Positions 1 through 10,587 of a stretch of 64,000 nucleotides of DNA are shown piece after piece. The translations under genes were made by a program, and so were the position numbers. The DNA is taken from NCBI GenBank assembly GCA_949152475.1, contig OX424560.1, positions 26,165,106-26,229,105 on the forward strand, read 5' to 3'. Numbering within the stretch: position 1 is the first letter of the stretch; each line of letters opens with the position of its first letter. The notes under the pieces were generated by a model. It did no database searches, was not told the origin of the DNA, and worked only from the letters and a program-made list of their open reading frames with translations. Source of the stretch: Terebella lapidaria. Lineage: Eukaryota > Annelida > Polychaeta > Terebellida > Terebellidae.

Positions 1-1232
1 GATTATATGAGTGGCATTTTTTGTGGAAAATGTATCATCGGTGGGATTTCATTGCCTTTGTAATTTGAAATGTTTGATTTGAACTATATTGATTTATGTA
101 GGTGTTGATTCCCAAATCTCTTGGGATACATGCCTGACAACAAAATGTGTAGATACAAATGTAATTTGAATCAATTCCACCATCATAATTTCACAGTACG
201 TAGTGCATATTTTCATATGTTGAATCTTATGAAATCATTCAGAACAGAACTATGGACTGTTAGACACATGATGACAACGTGAGCTCAATTTGCATTGTGC
301 TCATGTAGAAAAAAGTGTGATATTGTCAGTCAGAAATTCACCATTATGTAAATTCAGTATCGATTTGCTATATTCCAGGTACTATATACTTAGTTATATC
401 ATCTCCGATAAAGATGGGGCGATGGTCATGGTAGTTGCTATCGTCCAATTTGGTCAAAATAGAAAAAAAACGAGAAAAAGGGAAAAAGTGAAAATCACAT
501 AACTGGCTATAACTCATCAGCAATATTAATATTATAATAACTCCTCATTATAGCCCAAAGTCGAAAAATTGGAGGTCCTGATTTTACAACTTCCAGGTGT
601 TCCAAGATTTGTATCTTGAATATCGTTTGTACATTCGCATCAGACGCTATGATAGACCGAATTTCTGAGGTATATATTTTGTATTGAAATTAATAATGTA
701 TAAAATTATTGCTTTGGTGCTGACAGAATCCGATGCAATCATTTTAGAGTATGCTTCGGAGCTGAGAGATGGCCTCGGTGCTGACAGAAGTTGCCGGCAC
801 AGAGTTGGCAACTATTATGGCGAAGTGGTTACGCAAATGAATGAAGAAGAATTTCAGAAAAATTGCAGGTTAAATAAGATGGGGCAGGAGATCTGATATT
901 TTTTAATGTATGTTTTTTCACATATTCCTCATTCATAATGCATTCATATTTATCTATGTCTTGAGTAGTTCAAGATAATCACGCTTACTAGATGAATCGA
1001 TGTTTGACAAATGGCAATGAATGTCTAACTGTGAACGTTATGATTACGAGTAAATGAAAATCCCAGTCCTCATTCAAGTTTTTGAAATATATGCAGAATT
1101 CGCTTACGCAAATCGTGTCAAGGGTTTGATGCCACATTCTTCAAAAATATCTGTAAATGATACACAATAAGTTTCAATACATATTAAGATGTCATAGATA
1201 TTGTTCTTTCAGTCAACATTGACCATGTTGAC

Positions 1233-1310
1233 TGTAAACCATGTCATATACCTTACAGGAGACATGTGATGTATAAATCATGTCATATACCTTACAGGAG
1301 ACATGTGATG
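1233..1310 (+). repeat. Short tandem duplication present only in copy A
   Basis: Two adjacent units of about 39 bp share the core catgtcatataccttacagg and end in gacatgtgatg. The equivalent place in copy B (about 39890-39935) has one unit. This is a recent local duplication in copy A or a contraction in copy B. Confidence 0.8.
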
Positions 1311-2377
1311 ATCGACTACCTATTACGTGATCAAAAGTACATTTTAATGCATTGGAAACTTGTGAATGTGTGCTTTACAATAGAAATTTCATCTCACACA
1401 ATTTAACCTATTGTTATTTTAAACTTGTTGAGCATAGCATATTTCAAATCATGCCATTGACAAAGAATTTTCTATGTGACATATACTTATCACATACAAA
1501 AATTAACGGTATTAATAACAGCCCTACAAGATTTAAATGGACCTGTAATAATATTTTGTAAAATGTTCATGAATTGTTTTGTTCGTTGTTATTTACTGTG
1601 TCCTCTTGATTTGTCATAAACACAGGTTTGGTAATATAGCTTTTATGCTAGTGTGGCATTGCATGTGCTAATCATTCGAAACACCTACATAATCGAACGC
1701 AGACCTAAAATTTCAGCACATCAAAATTTGAGTTCAAGTTAATGTTACCCGTACTGCCTATCTTAGTTTGTCTTAGTCTTAGTTTTACATTACAAAGTGC
1801 TTAAAATAACATTGTATGTTTAATAAAATGTATTATGTGTTGCTGCCATGTTTTTCTTGGTGTATCTAACCACATTCACCGCGGTATCTATAGACTCGTT
1901 TATGTGTTTCAAACTCATGTTGTGATTTTAGATTTATTCGCCCTTCACCTTTTCATGCGTCAACTGTGATCAGAGAAAACTTCGACATTTCATACCATGA
2001 AATACTGCACATAATTAGGTTTAGGTTTCAAGCAAAATAGCTTCTCCCATGTTCCGTAACATGGCGAACTGGTCCTCAGGGGACCAAGATGCAAGTAATA
2101 ACACGTCCACGTTGTCTTGTTGATTTTTTCCGAAAGACAGCTGTACGTAATGTTTTGTTTACAGTACACGTTGTCGTCATGATGATCATGACGTTGTCAT
2201 GTTTGTGTGATTGTTTTCATTTATGTTTTAAATACCATCACATATTCTCATGGTATTCGTTAATTTACTTAGATCTATGTGTAGCTTCTTTGATTTGGAC
2301 TTTGGTATATTTACAAGTCATTCGTCACTTTATGGTAATTGATTTGGTATATATCTTTAATCGATTTTGGTGAATTT

Positions 2378-2525
2378 TTGTCTACTGATAGAAATAAAAG
2401 TTCTGCCAGTAAAAAGATAAGTTCTACCGGTAAAAAGAAAAGTTCTACTAGTAGAAAGAAACGCTCTACTAGTAGAACTTCTACTGGCATAATGAAACGC
2501 ACAAAAACTGGCATAAAGAAACGCG
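2378..2525 (+). repeat. Degenerate 21-bp minisatellite, open in one frame
   Basis: Units of about 21 bp of the form agttctacyrgtaraaagaaa repeat six to seven times. Because 21 is a multiple of three, one frame stays open and would encode a Ser/Thr/Lys-rich heptad series (SSASKKI, SSTGKKK, SSTSRKK). The same frame is open in the copy at 40999-41146. There is no start context, domain or flanking exon to support a real protein. It lies directly upstream of the 5S-derived SINE. Confidence 0.6.
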
Positions 2526-2567
2526 CCCTACACTCTGATTTTCCTCGGCCCTTCACTCTGATACGAC

Positions 2568-2902
2568 CTTGTAGCGCATGACACACCGGTACCCGTAAGA
2601 TCACCGAAGTTGAGCAACGCTAAGCGTGGGTAATACATGGATGGGTGACCCTGTTTGTGCATTCACCTGCGCTGCTGTGTGCTGTTCACCCAAACAGTAT
2701 AATTGGGCACCTGGCAATAGACAGAGATGGCAATTGTGTATGCACAGTTTCCCTGCACCAAATAATGGTTGCACATGGAGCTGTATGCCTCCCAGGAGGT
2801 TGAGTGAACAGGTCTGCCGGGGATAATAATTGTGCAGTCAGAGAGCCCGACTTGAGTTGGTGATCCTAGACTATAAAATGCTCATTATTATTATTATTAT
2901 TC
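2568..2902 (+). repeat. 5S rRNA-derived SINE (SINE3-like) with ATT-repeat tail
   Basis: The head at about 2571-2652 resembles animal 5S rRNA, including gatcaccgaagttgagcaac and tggatgggtgacc, which cover the internal promoter region of a 5S gene. The 5' part of the 5S is diverged and the rRNA 3' stem is missing, so this is not a 5S gene. An unrelated body of about 230 bp follows and ends in (att)n at 2885-2902. A 5S head, body and short-repeat tail are the hallmarks of SINE3-type retroposons moved by a partner LINE. The duplicate copy is at 41189-41522. Confidence 0.82.
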
Positions 2903-4140
2903 CTAATTGATTACACCAAATTTTGACGATGTTTTTGCGATGCTCAGTATATATCGTTCTATAGTCTTGTGATAGAGGTTCCAGCGCTCCAATCAGCAGG
3001 ACTGCATTGATAGTCTTGAAAGACAAGGGACTGGAGGACGAAGGAGGGCAATGCTTCAGAAAAATGAGTAACACTAAAATGCTAGCATTCACGACATCTG
3101 AGTATAAGAAACATTTGCTTTGTGGAGCAAACTTAGGCTCCGTGGCACGAAAAAAAAAGATCAGTGTGGAATTAGGATTCAAGATTTTCATTGTAAAAAA
3201 AACTGTTTTAATTTGTTCTATACATGGCAGAAATCAGCTGCCGTACATCTTGCCTAAAAGTGTACTTTGAGCAAATTAGATAATGGATTCAGTTTTATTC
3301 GCTCGGAATATTCGTACATGTTCTTTGGTTTCATGTATTGTCTCCATGTGTATTGACCAATCAGGGCGATCTGATGTCAAATTCAATAGTACCAACCTAT
3401 CACCAGCATCTCAATGAGATTTTGATGACGAGGGTAGCAAACCAAAAATACAACATGGAATAGGAATATTTTATCCAAAGATCTACTAGTTCACCAGGGC
3501 AGACACTGTGTGAAATGTAGCCGTGTCATTGTACACCTTATGGATTAAGTATACAACTGTCCAACAGTATATTAAATGATTTTAGATATCATAATCTACC
3601 CCATTAACCCTATGCCACCTAGAGTTGCATTTTGTTACTACCTCTGGTCATCTAGAGTTGCCTTTTGTTTGTGTTTTCGAGATGTGTGTATTTTTCATTG
3701 AATTGTTCACAAATTAGTCAATATTTGTAGCACTTCCAAATATGATATACCGTCAGAAAGAGGAGAACGCTCTGATTCATATGCAACCTTCGTTAAGCTT
3801 CAGAAAGTCGTTTCTGTGGAAAATGCAAAAACCGAAGATATCTAAATATTCCCAAATTAATTCAGATTCCCAAGGGTAGCTCTGAAGATACCTCGAGTAG
3901 AATATGGTTAAATAGGTATATGAAAATTTAGGTTACATATGTATATGTGTCCATATTAGAAATCTAAGTTCATCCCAACTTTTCTGTTCAATTCATAAGG
4001 TAGCCTTATGGCTTATGATTAAGTACTTATGTACTAGCATATAGCTATTCCGTGGGATTCGTGGATTTATAACTTATTCTCATGGGTTGTTTGGGCAGTT
4101 TCATACAAATTCCCTCAGGTGCACAGTAGCAACAACTACA
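2903..4140. other. Non-coding stretch in copy A
   Basis: I see no gene here. Reading frames on both strands are short and domain-free. Positions 3495-3590 resemble part of the 306-bp tandem repeat found at 8930-9830 (shared gcagacactgtgtgaaatgta and tatacaactg). Confidence 0.6.
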
Positions 4141-4275
4141 TTCAACACACTGTCTGCCCCTGACACTGTCTTTTGATAGTGTTTGGTCGGACTTCTATTG
4201 CAAAATGTTTTATTTTACGTTTGTTATTGGAATCATCAAAATTAGGCTGTATTGGTGGTGATAGATTGATACTTA
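4140..4275 (-). repeat. Inverted fragment of the 306-bp repeat family
   Basis: The reverse complement of 4140-4275 matches the start of the tandem-repeat unit at 8930-9070, including the gtaagtatcaatctattacc end and the ggcagacagtgt end. Together with the direct-orientation fragment at 3495-3590 it brackets about 550 bp in inverted arrangement. The copy A/B homology breakpoint at 4191 falls inside this fragment. Confidence 0.65.
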
Positions 4276-4325
4276 CATTTGATATGGACCACTGGAGGTA
4301 TTAGGGATATTAGGTCCTGTCTCCA

Positions 4326-5441
4326 GGTGACGTCTTCTGCTAGCTGGTGACTACAACATACTCATGGATAAACCCAACGATCCTCAGGCAGTTAAGTTCC
4401 TGAATACACTGCACACTTGTGACTTAATTTAACACATTCATGGCCCCAGCCACCTGACTGGCCACACACTGGACCTCGTATAGGCGAGACATTGTGTAAC
4501 CTGGTATCCAATGTACGTTCCTATATGATGCCCTCTGGCCACCTTGGCATTACATGTGGACTATCACTGGTTGAACCCAAACCCCCGAGACAGACCACAA
4601 CGAGGAGAAAGATTCGCGATAGACATCCCATCCTTTTGTGCCGATATTTGGACTCTGCCCTGGGTACACACACGAACACCCCTCCTGATGAGATGGTGGA
4701 CTGCTACAACAGAACACCATCTGCCGTGCTCGATCGTCATTCACCTCCACATACTCGCGATGTGCGTCTTCGATCCAACACTGCCTGGTATAACTATGAC
4801 CTCCTCAATGCCATGCAGGACAAGCGGTGGTGTGAACGTCTGTCGAAAATGGTCTCAAAGTCCACCGGCAATTGTTCAAAGAAAAATCCGATTACTATCA
4901 CCATGAAGTTGAACTGTGCAACATGTGCAAACACAATTCACAGACAGTGCATTTTTAAATATGATGATGGAAAACAATTCAAAACAGTCATATACATATT
5001 CGACAACAATAGCACAGCAGTTCTTCCTGCACCATGCGATGACTCTGAAATTGAAAATAGGTTCAGCGAACATTTTGTGAATAAATCACAGATACTCGGG
5101 AAGCAAACAATGCCCATTATTCCGGGATTGCCAGGTGTTCAATGCTTGAGTACGTTGTTCAGCCAGGGATTCTCCATACTCTGCCTACAATTGATATTGA
5201 AAGAATGCTCAAAGCTTCCAGGATTGAGTCCTGTAGCCTAGATCCAATTCCTGCAAGTCTGATGGCCAGATGTTTGGTTACATTGATTCCTGCTATAACC
5301 AGCATCATCAATGGGTCGATCTCAACCAGCAGCGTAGCAGCTAACCTTCAGCGTGCTGTGGTCTTGCCGCTCCCCAAAACGTCACTTATGGATCAGGAAA
5401 AGCTTACCAATTATCGTTCAGTCTCCAATCTGACATTGTGA
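4326..5441 (+). mobile_element. CR1/L2-like LINE fragment, endonuclease end to RT start
   Basis: Translation from 4343 gives AGDYNILMDKPNDPQ and, further on, LTGHTLDLV, the C-terminal motifs of the apurinic-type endonuclease of CR1/L2-group LINEs (family form GDFNIH, HTLDL). After stops and frame changes, 5142-5441 encodes SCSLDPIPASLMARC, NLQRAVVLPLPK and LTNYRSVSN. These match the segment just upstream of the reverse-transcriptase palm (family form LDPIPT...LKSA.V.PLLKK...NYRPVSNL). The element is truncated at both ends, carries stops, and lies only in copy A. It is a dead retroposon remnant. Confidence 0.85.
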
Positions 5442-5930
5442 GTGGGATTTGTGTGTAAGTAACAATAAATTGCATTTTCCTTACCGTGTTTCCAAATTCT
5501 GTCAGAAAAGTGAACAATAAATCATCACGTGAACATGAAAACAAAAGATGTAGGCCGATACCAATTTATACCCTGCGGTAGGATGTATTGTTCCTTATTT
5601 CATCCATATTTTAGTTCCACATTTCATCCACATTTCTGTACCATATTCATTCTGCATTTCATACATCCCACAAGTGCAATAACAGGTAAGTAAGGTCCTC
5701 CACGTAATGTCCAGTGCGCGCACATATAAATAGTTTTGTTGCTCGTGTCTAGCCGCCATTAGTCCTTTATTGTACGGCGTCCCACCATACTACTATCTAT
5801 CAGTTTGTGGAATATTTCCGATCGCATAGTAATTAGACCCCAGTCAGGCTTATTTAGCTGAAATAGTAACACCATTTTAATATGTTAAGTGATTTTCTTT
5901 AATTTGAAGAATTCTGAAGGGAGGTGATAA
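5442..5930. other. Copy A-specific non-coding stretch
   Basis: I see no gene. The region near 5590-5670 repeats catccatatttt/catttcatacatcc-type phrases (a loose repeat of ttccacatttcatccacat). It separates the LINE fragment from the tRNA-derived SINE. Confidence 0.5.
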
Positions 5931-6028
5931 GGGGGCGTGATGGTACAGTGGCAGAGCGCTCGGTACATGATCTACAGGTCATGGGTTCGAGTCCGATCAG
6001 CACCACTTGTCCCTGAAAACCTCCCATG
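5931..6028 (+). repeat. tRNA-derived SINE, 5' part
   Basis: It starts with gggggcgtgatggtacagtg. A box-A-like element lies at 5941-5951 and a canonical box B (ggttcgagtcc) at 5984-5994, the RNA polymerase III internal promoter. The 3' side of the tRNA cloverleaf does not close properly, and the sequence runs on into cacttgtccctgaaaacctcccatgcg, which is shared with the SINE bodies at 10588, 13570 and 55259 (reverse orientation). I read it as the head of that SINE family, cut off at 6029 by LTR-like sequence. Confidence 0.75.
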
Positions 6029-6033
6029 CGAAG

Positions 6034-6233
6034 TGTTGTATAAGTCTGTGACATGTCGGGGTGTGTATGTTTGCGTGAGTGCTAGTGGAGTTAGGTTTTA
6101 GGGGGAGTGAAACCTGAATAAATATGCTACAATTTCAGCTCTGCACTGTGAATGAAGCTTGTTTATTACTTGGTGGTCGTCTATATATCTGCACACATAC
6201 GAACACGGCTACATTTGGCGCAGTTAGCAGGAT
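6034..6233 (+). mobile_element. Short LTR-like end with primer binding site
   Basis: 6034-6213 begins tgttgtataag, contains a poly(A) signal (aataaa, about 6118) and ends ggctaca, giving TGT...ACA termini over about 180 bp. Two bases later, tggcgcagttagcagga (6216-6232) looks like a tRNA primer binding site of a Gypsy-type retrotransposon. The equivalent sequence in copy B is 45721-45920. No gag or pol follows, so this would be the 5' end of a decayed element. Confidence 0.55.
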
Positions 6234-6955
6234 ACGTACGCCGTGATTCGGATGGCTTTGTTTACCTCGCCGGTGGTTAGACGTCTGAAGTCGTCAGTGA
6301 CCGGTATACCCACTTAGTACACGGTTATATTGTCCTATACAATGGACTTTTTTTCAGAATCCACTACCAGTAGTAGATTATTTGCGTTCAGTAGATTATT
6401 GGAATATTTTATTCATAATAATGTACTCCAATAATCTTCGTATGTAACGAAATATCGAACCACAACAAACCGATGAATAATACATAATTATTCGGATAAC
6501 AAAATACAGCGCGAGATGCATCACGAATTGCAACAGTAAAATGCAATGTTAAGCATTTTTCATTCTGGATGTACAGATGATCATTGCAACCATGTATTCG
6601 TAATATCCATGGGTCGAATATGGCTTTCACTTCGTGATATAATCCACATGCAGATATCCCGTTAAAACGCTATCCTCGATATTGTGATGGTCCTGCGATA
6701 TTCCATCTATCAAAAGTGGTGAATATTTCTACCAGAAACCTCCAGATCATATTCGCAAACATTTCACACACTTCCTGTAAATAAAGGGAATGTACATGCC
6801 TATGAAACATTAGGTGTTCAGGTTTTCATTTTGAAAATAACATTAATTCATTGCAATATTGATTGAAATATAACATAATAATTACAGTTCCTATCTAACA
6901 GTATATTTACAATTTTGAACACAACGTATCCATCGTCGAGTAAATAGCGCAAAAG
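6234..6955. other. Copy A second block, non-coding
   Basis: The block matches 45922-46715 in copy B. Copy B has an additional short stretch near 45945-45995 (gcccccaatcacagggagcg...). No gene is recognisable on either strand. Confidence 0.6.
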
Positions 6956-6970
6956 AAAAAAAAATAGCCC

Positions 6971-8493
6971 AAAGGTTAAGAAAACAGCTTTTTCATCAAA
7001 ATTGTCGTATTGATCTTGAAATGTTCTAGGAGTTTAATCCATGCAGTTACCGTTATGAAGGAAGAATGAAGTCAAAGGTCTAAATTCAAGGTCATAACAA
7101 TATTCACCATATATCATTTCCGATGTACACAATTCATTCTTAAGCCATAAAGTTGCTACCAAACAAGGTACATATATTAGCCATTTTGTGCTCTGACCTT
7201 GAAAATAATGTGAAAGGTCAAATTCAAGTTTATGACAATATTCAGCTTATATCAATTCCTATATGTTCACAATCGGACCGGTTCACAAACGGTGGAGTCA
7301 ATGATCATCTTTTTGTGCTCTTCCTTTGAAAACAAGGCCAAGTTCAAGGTCATAACAATAATCAGCACATATCATTTTTTATGTGTTCACAATAATAACC
7401 ATTTTGTTCTGTGACCTTGAAAATGAGGTCAAAGAGCAAATTCAAAATCATGAGAATATTCGGCATACATGTATATTATTTTATTTTTATTTTTTGTGTC
7501 CGCAGTTGATTCCTAACCTTCTAAGTTGATATTGAGCGAGTTACCAGCCATTTCGTTCTCAGACCTTGGAAAATAAGGTCGAAGGTCAAGTTCAAGGTCA
7601 TCAGAATATTCGGTGTATTTCATTTCCTATATGTGGACAATTGATTCCTAATCTGTCAAGTCAGTAATAAGCGATATATTACCCAGTTTGGGCTTTGACC
7701 TTGGAAATGAGGTTCAAGGTCAAATTCAAGGTCTTGACAATATTCAGCATGTATCATTTCCCATAGGTCCACAATTGATTCCTGAGCTGTAAAGTCGAGA
7801 AAGAAGCGAGATATTAGCCATTTTGTGCTATGACCTTGAAATTAGGTCAAAGGTCAAATTCAAGGTCATGATAATATTCAGCATGTATCATTTCCTATAG
7901 GTCCACAAATGATTCCTGAGCTGTAAAGTTGATAAGAAACGAGATGTTAGCCATTTTGTGCTATGACCTTGAAAATTAGGTCTAAGGTCAAATTCAAGGT
8001 CACGAGAATATTGGGCATATATCATTTCCTATATGTCCACAATTGATTCCTAATCTCTTATCTCAATATTAAGTGAGATATCAGGAAAAATGTTCCCCAT
8101 TATAAAGAATTTAATATGGGGAAGTCCCACTTGGGACCCGTCGAAAAAATCAAAATGCCTGCCACACGCAGACCGGCGATTCAAGCGCAAAGAAACTTAT
8201 ACATGTTACAGAGGTATATGAGAGGAATTTTTTTAAATAAAAATCTCAAAAGTGGTCAGAGAGTTTTTGAGAAAATGGCCGCCAAAGACGAAAATTGGCC
8301 ATTTCTCGTAAAAAATAGCCGTCATTTTGAAAAATTTGCGAAAAAAAAAAACCCCTCTTGAAATATTTTTAGGTATTTTCTTTTGCAAAATTTCAGAAAG
8401 ATTCGACCGTAAACTTTAAAGATAAAAATGTAGACGGAGGACGACGACGGACGCAACGGCAATAGGTTATCGGACCAAAGGGCCGGTAACCTA
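6971..8493. mobile_element. Non-autonomous TIR element rich in AAGGTCA (copy A)
   Basis: The right end reads gggccggtaaccta (8480-8493), the inverse of the taggttaccgg termini seen intact at 20853. The left end is eroded here but survives in copy B (46723, aggttaccgga). From about 7060 to 8090 the interior is a degenerate tandem array with a period near 130 bp: each unit holds agccattttgtgctctgacc, a cluster of AAGGTCA words and atcatttcctataggtccac. The subterminal part contains aaaatggccgcc and gacgacggacgcaacg phrases common to the family. It encodes no transposase. Confidence 0.8.
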
Positions 8494-8929
8494 AGAACAC
8501 TTACCAGTATGATGGATCATGTATCGAAGCCAGGGATGGACCGTTTCAACCAGACTTGAACTCAAGTATTTACGCCAAATTCTGCCACAGATAAAACTTA
8601 TTCCTTGAAAACGAGCTGAAGGATGCAGAATATTCATTTACATTTTATGGGCTTAAATTGAAACGTCCGTAACTTAATAAAGACAGGAAAATGTTACCTC
8701 TGTTGAACGTGAATTCAGTTTAGAATTGAACGTGAATTCAGTTTAGTGAGTAACTCACCTGTTTGCCGATATGTGCTCGCATCATTTTTCAAGTGAATGG
8801 CCTTTGTAATTTTATGCGGCCAATACTCAAGTAATATTCCCTGGTACTTTATAGGTCCCCGCTTTGAAATCCAATTGTACTATCCAAATGCTTCAGCACT
8901 AGACAACACTGTTGTTGTACTAGAGTGTA
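8494..8929. other. Copy A non-coding spacer with hAT empty site
   Basis: No gene is visible. The single agctg at 8614-8618 is the unoccupied target site corresponding to the duplicated agctg flanking the hAT element in copy B (48417-48421 and 54033-54037). A short direct duplication (gaacgtgaattcagtttag) occurs at about 8705-8745. Confidence 0.85.
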
Positions 8930-9830
8930 AGTATCAATCTATTACCACCAATACAGCCAAATTTTGATGATTCCAATAACAAACATAAAACACAACATTT
9001 TGCAATAGAAACAAAGCCCGACCAATCACTATTTCAAAAGACACACTGGCGTCATCAGGGGCAGACAGTGTGGTAAATGTAGTTGTTTCTACTGTACACC
9101 TGATCGAATTAGTATACAACTGCCCAACAACCTATGAAAATAATTTAGAAATCCGAAACGAACTCCATGGTATAGATATATGACAAGTAAGTACCTAATC
9201 ACAAGCCAAAAGGCTACTGAGTTGATGGTATGAATGTAAGTATAAATCTATTACCACCAATACAACCAAATGTTCATAATTCCAATAACAAACATAAAAC
9301 ACAACATTTTGCAATAGAAACAAAGCCCGACCAATTACAATATCAAAAGACACACTGGCTTCATCAGGGGCAGACAGTGTGGTGAATGTAGTTGTTCCTA
9401 CTGTACACCTGATCGAATTAGTATACAATTGCCCAACAACCTATGAAAATAATTTAGAAATCCGAAACAAACCCCATGGTATAGATATATGACAAGTACA
9501 TAAGTACCTAATCACAAGCCAAAAGGCTACTGAGTTGATGGTATGAATGTAAGTATCAATTTATTACCACCAATACAACCAAATTTTCATAATTCCAATA
9601 ACAAACATAAAACACAACATTTTGCGATAGAAACGAAGCCCGACCAATTACTATATCAAAAGACACACTGGCGTCATCAGGGGCAGACAGTGTGGTAAAT
9701 GTACATTTGTAGTTGTTTCTACTGTACACCTGATCGAATTAGTATACAACTGCCCAACAACCTATGAAAATAATTTAGAAATCCGAAATAAACCCCATGG
9801 TATAGATATATGACAAGTACATAAGCACCT
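8930..9830. repeat. 306-bp tandem repeat, three units (copy A)
   Basis: Three head-to-tail units begin near 8930, 9237 and 9547. Each starts with gtaagtatcaatctattacc, carries caataacaaacataaaacac and catcaggggcagacagtgtg, and ends around gagttgatggtatgaat. The array is repeated in copy B at 54325-55215. Each unit has a short minus-strand open frame of about 61 codons (SIRCTVETTTFTTLSAPDD), but its recurrence simply follows the repeat; I do not regard it as a gene. Confidence 0.85.
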
Positions 9831-9859
9831 AAAAATCTAAAAGGTTTTTATAAAAGGTT

Positions 9860-10584
9860 TTTAAAGTCATGGTAGCAAGGTACCATTATATGGTTTTATT
9901 CCTGTTCAGATAAATGCATTGTGGACATTTGGTGATAAAAAAAGATGTTCGCGTTAATTGGTAATTAATAACAGCGACATATAATCGAGTATATTGAGCC
10001 AGTATTGCAATTGCCTTCTCATGCCGATGAAAAAAATAGCTTCGGTAGTTTCCGTAATCGTGACGTCAGTTGAGGCAAAATGGGCTTTGATGGCTGGCCA
10101 AAAACGTAAAACACGTAATTTGGGCGGTCAGCTCAAAGATAGAAAACCACTACAAAATGCATGATATTCAAAAGAAAACACGTGAAAACCAACATATACT
10201 GGACATCTTGCAGTTCAACAAACCTCCCTTCTGGGAGAATGAATAGTACTGATTCTAAATATCAAGACAAGAAATGCCGTATTCCAACTATCTCACCCGT
10301 TCACTTGAATTGTCAAACATACACAACGAGAATGAATATGCGACATGCAGTTTACCTTGCTGGCTACATGTACTTTCAGTACTGCCTCAAATGACGTCAC
10401 AAACCACGTGACCCATACTAAAATCGTGATCAAAATCTCGGCAATTTACGGAAGGAGTGCCTTTTTTATTCAATATCTCGAAACCCATTGATTGTATTTG
10501 TAAAATTCGTTCGAATTTACAGATAACTATTCAAAATGGACTAAATGAAAAGCATTTTCATCGGCATGCTACTAGGTCTTTAAA
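9860..10584. mobile_element. TTAA-flanked non-autonomous DNA transposon
   Basis: Both ends abut ttaa (9861-9864 and 10580-10583). Inside these, the left end agtcatggtagca is matched in inverse by tgctactaggtct on the right, a 13-bp imperfect terminal inverted repeat. A second internal inverted pair lies at about 10020 (catgccgatgaaaa) and 10555 (ttttcatcggcatg). It is absent from the corresponding place in copy B (near 55235). There is no transposase; TTAA targeting points to the piggyBac, Kolobok or Sola3 groups. Confidence 0.65.
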
Positions 10585-10587
10585 GGT

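Larger units (their letters stand above)
1..4191. repeat. Segmental duplication copy A, first block
   Basis: This block matches 37767-42756 almost base for base. Differences are scattered substitutions and a few indels: copy B has an extra 100 bp near 38203 between two ATG triplets, a 793-bp LTR insertion at 38549, and lacks about 48 bp present near 3735-3780. I see no protein-coding gene in 1-2300; the short reading frames have no recognisable domain and are preserved only because the two copies are nearly identical. Homology stops abruptly after the shared gtttggtcgga at 4181-4191. Confidence 0.93.

Noticed and set aside
2571-2652. Possible functional 5S rRNA gene
   Set aside because: Only the internal-promoter half resembles 5S; the 5' part is diverged, the 3' stem is missing, and a SINE body and ATT tail follow.
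4492-5241. A 249-codon plus-strand frame that could be called a gene
   Set aside because: It overlaps LINE sequence; the recognisable endonuclease and RT motifs lie partly in other frames, so the long frame is a by-product of a decayed element.
5931-6005. Possible tRNA gene
   Set aside because: Boxes A and B are present, but the acceptor stem does not pair convincingly and the sequence continues into a SINE body shared with other copies.
7060-8090. Regularly spaced repeats that could suggest a CRISPR-like array
   Set aside because: Units of about 130 bp are degenerate throughout without unique spacers, and the DNA is eukaryotic; this is a tandem array inside a TIR element.
8934-9428. Conserved 61-77-codon frames (SIRCTVETTTFTT...) on the minus strand, repeated here and at 54330-55137
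   Set aside because: They coincide with the 306-bp tandem repeat; conservation follows repeat copying, and there is no domain or start context.
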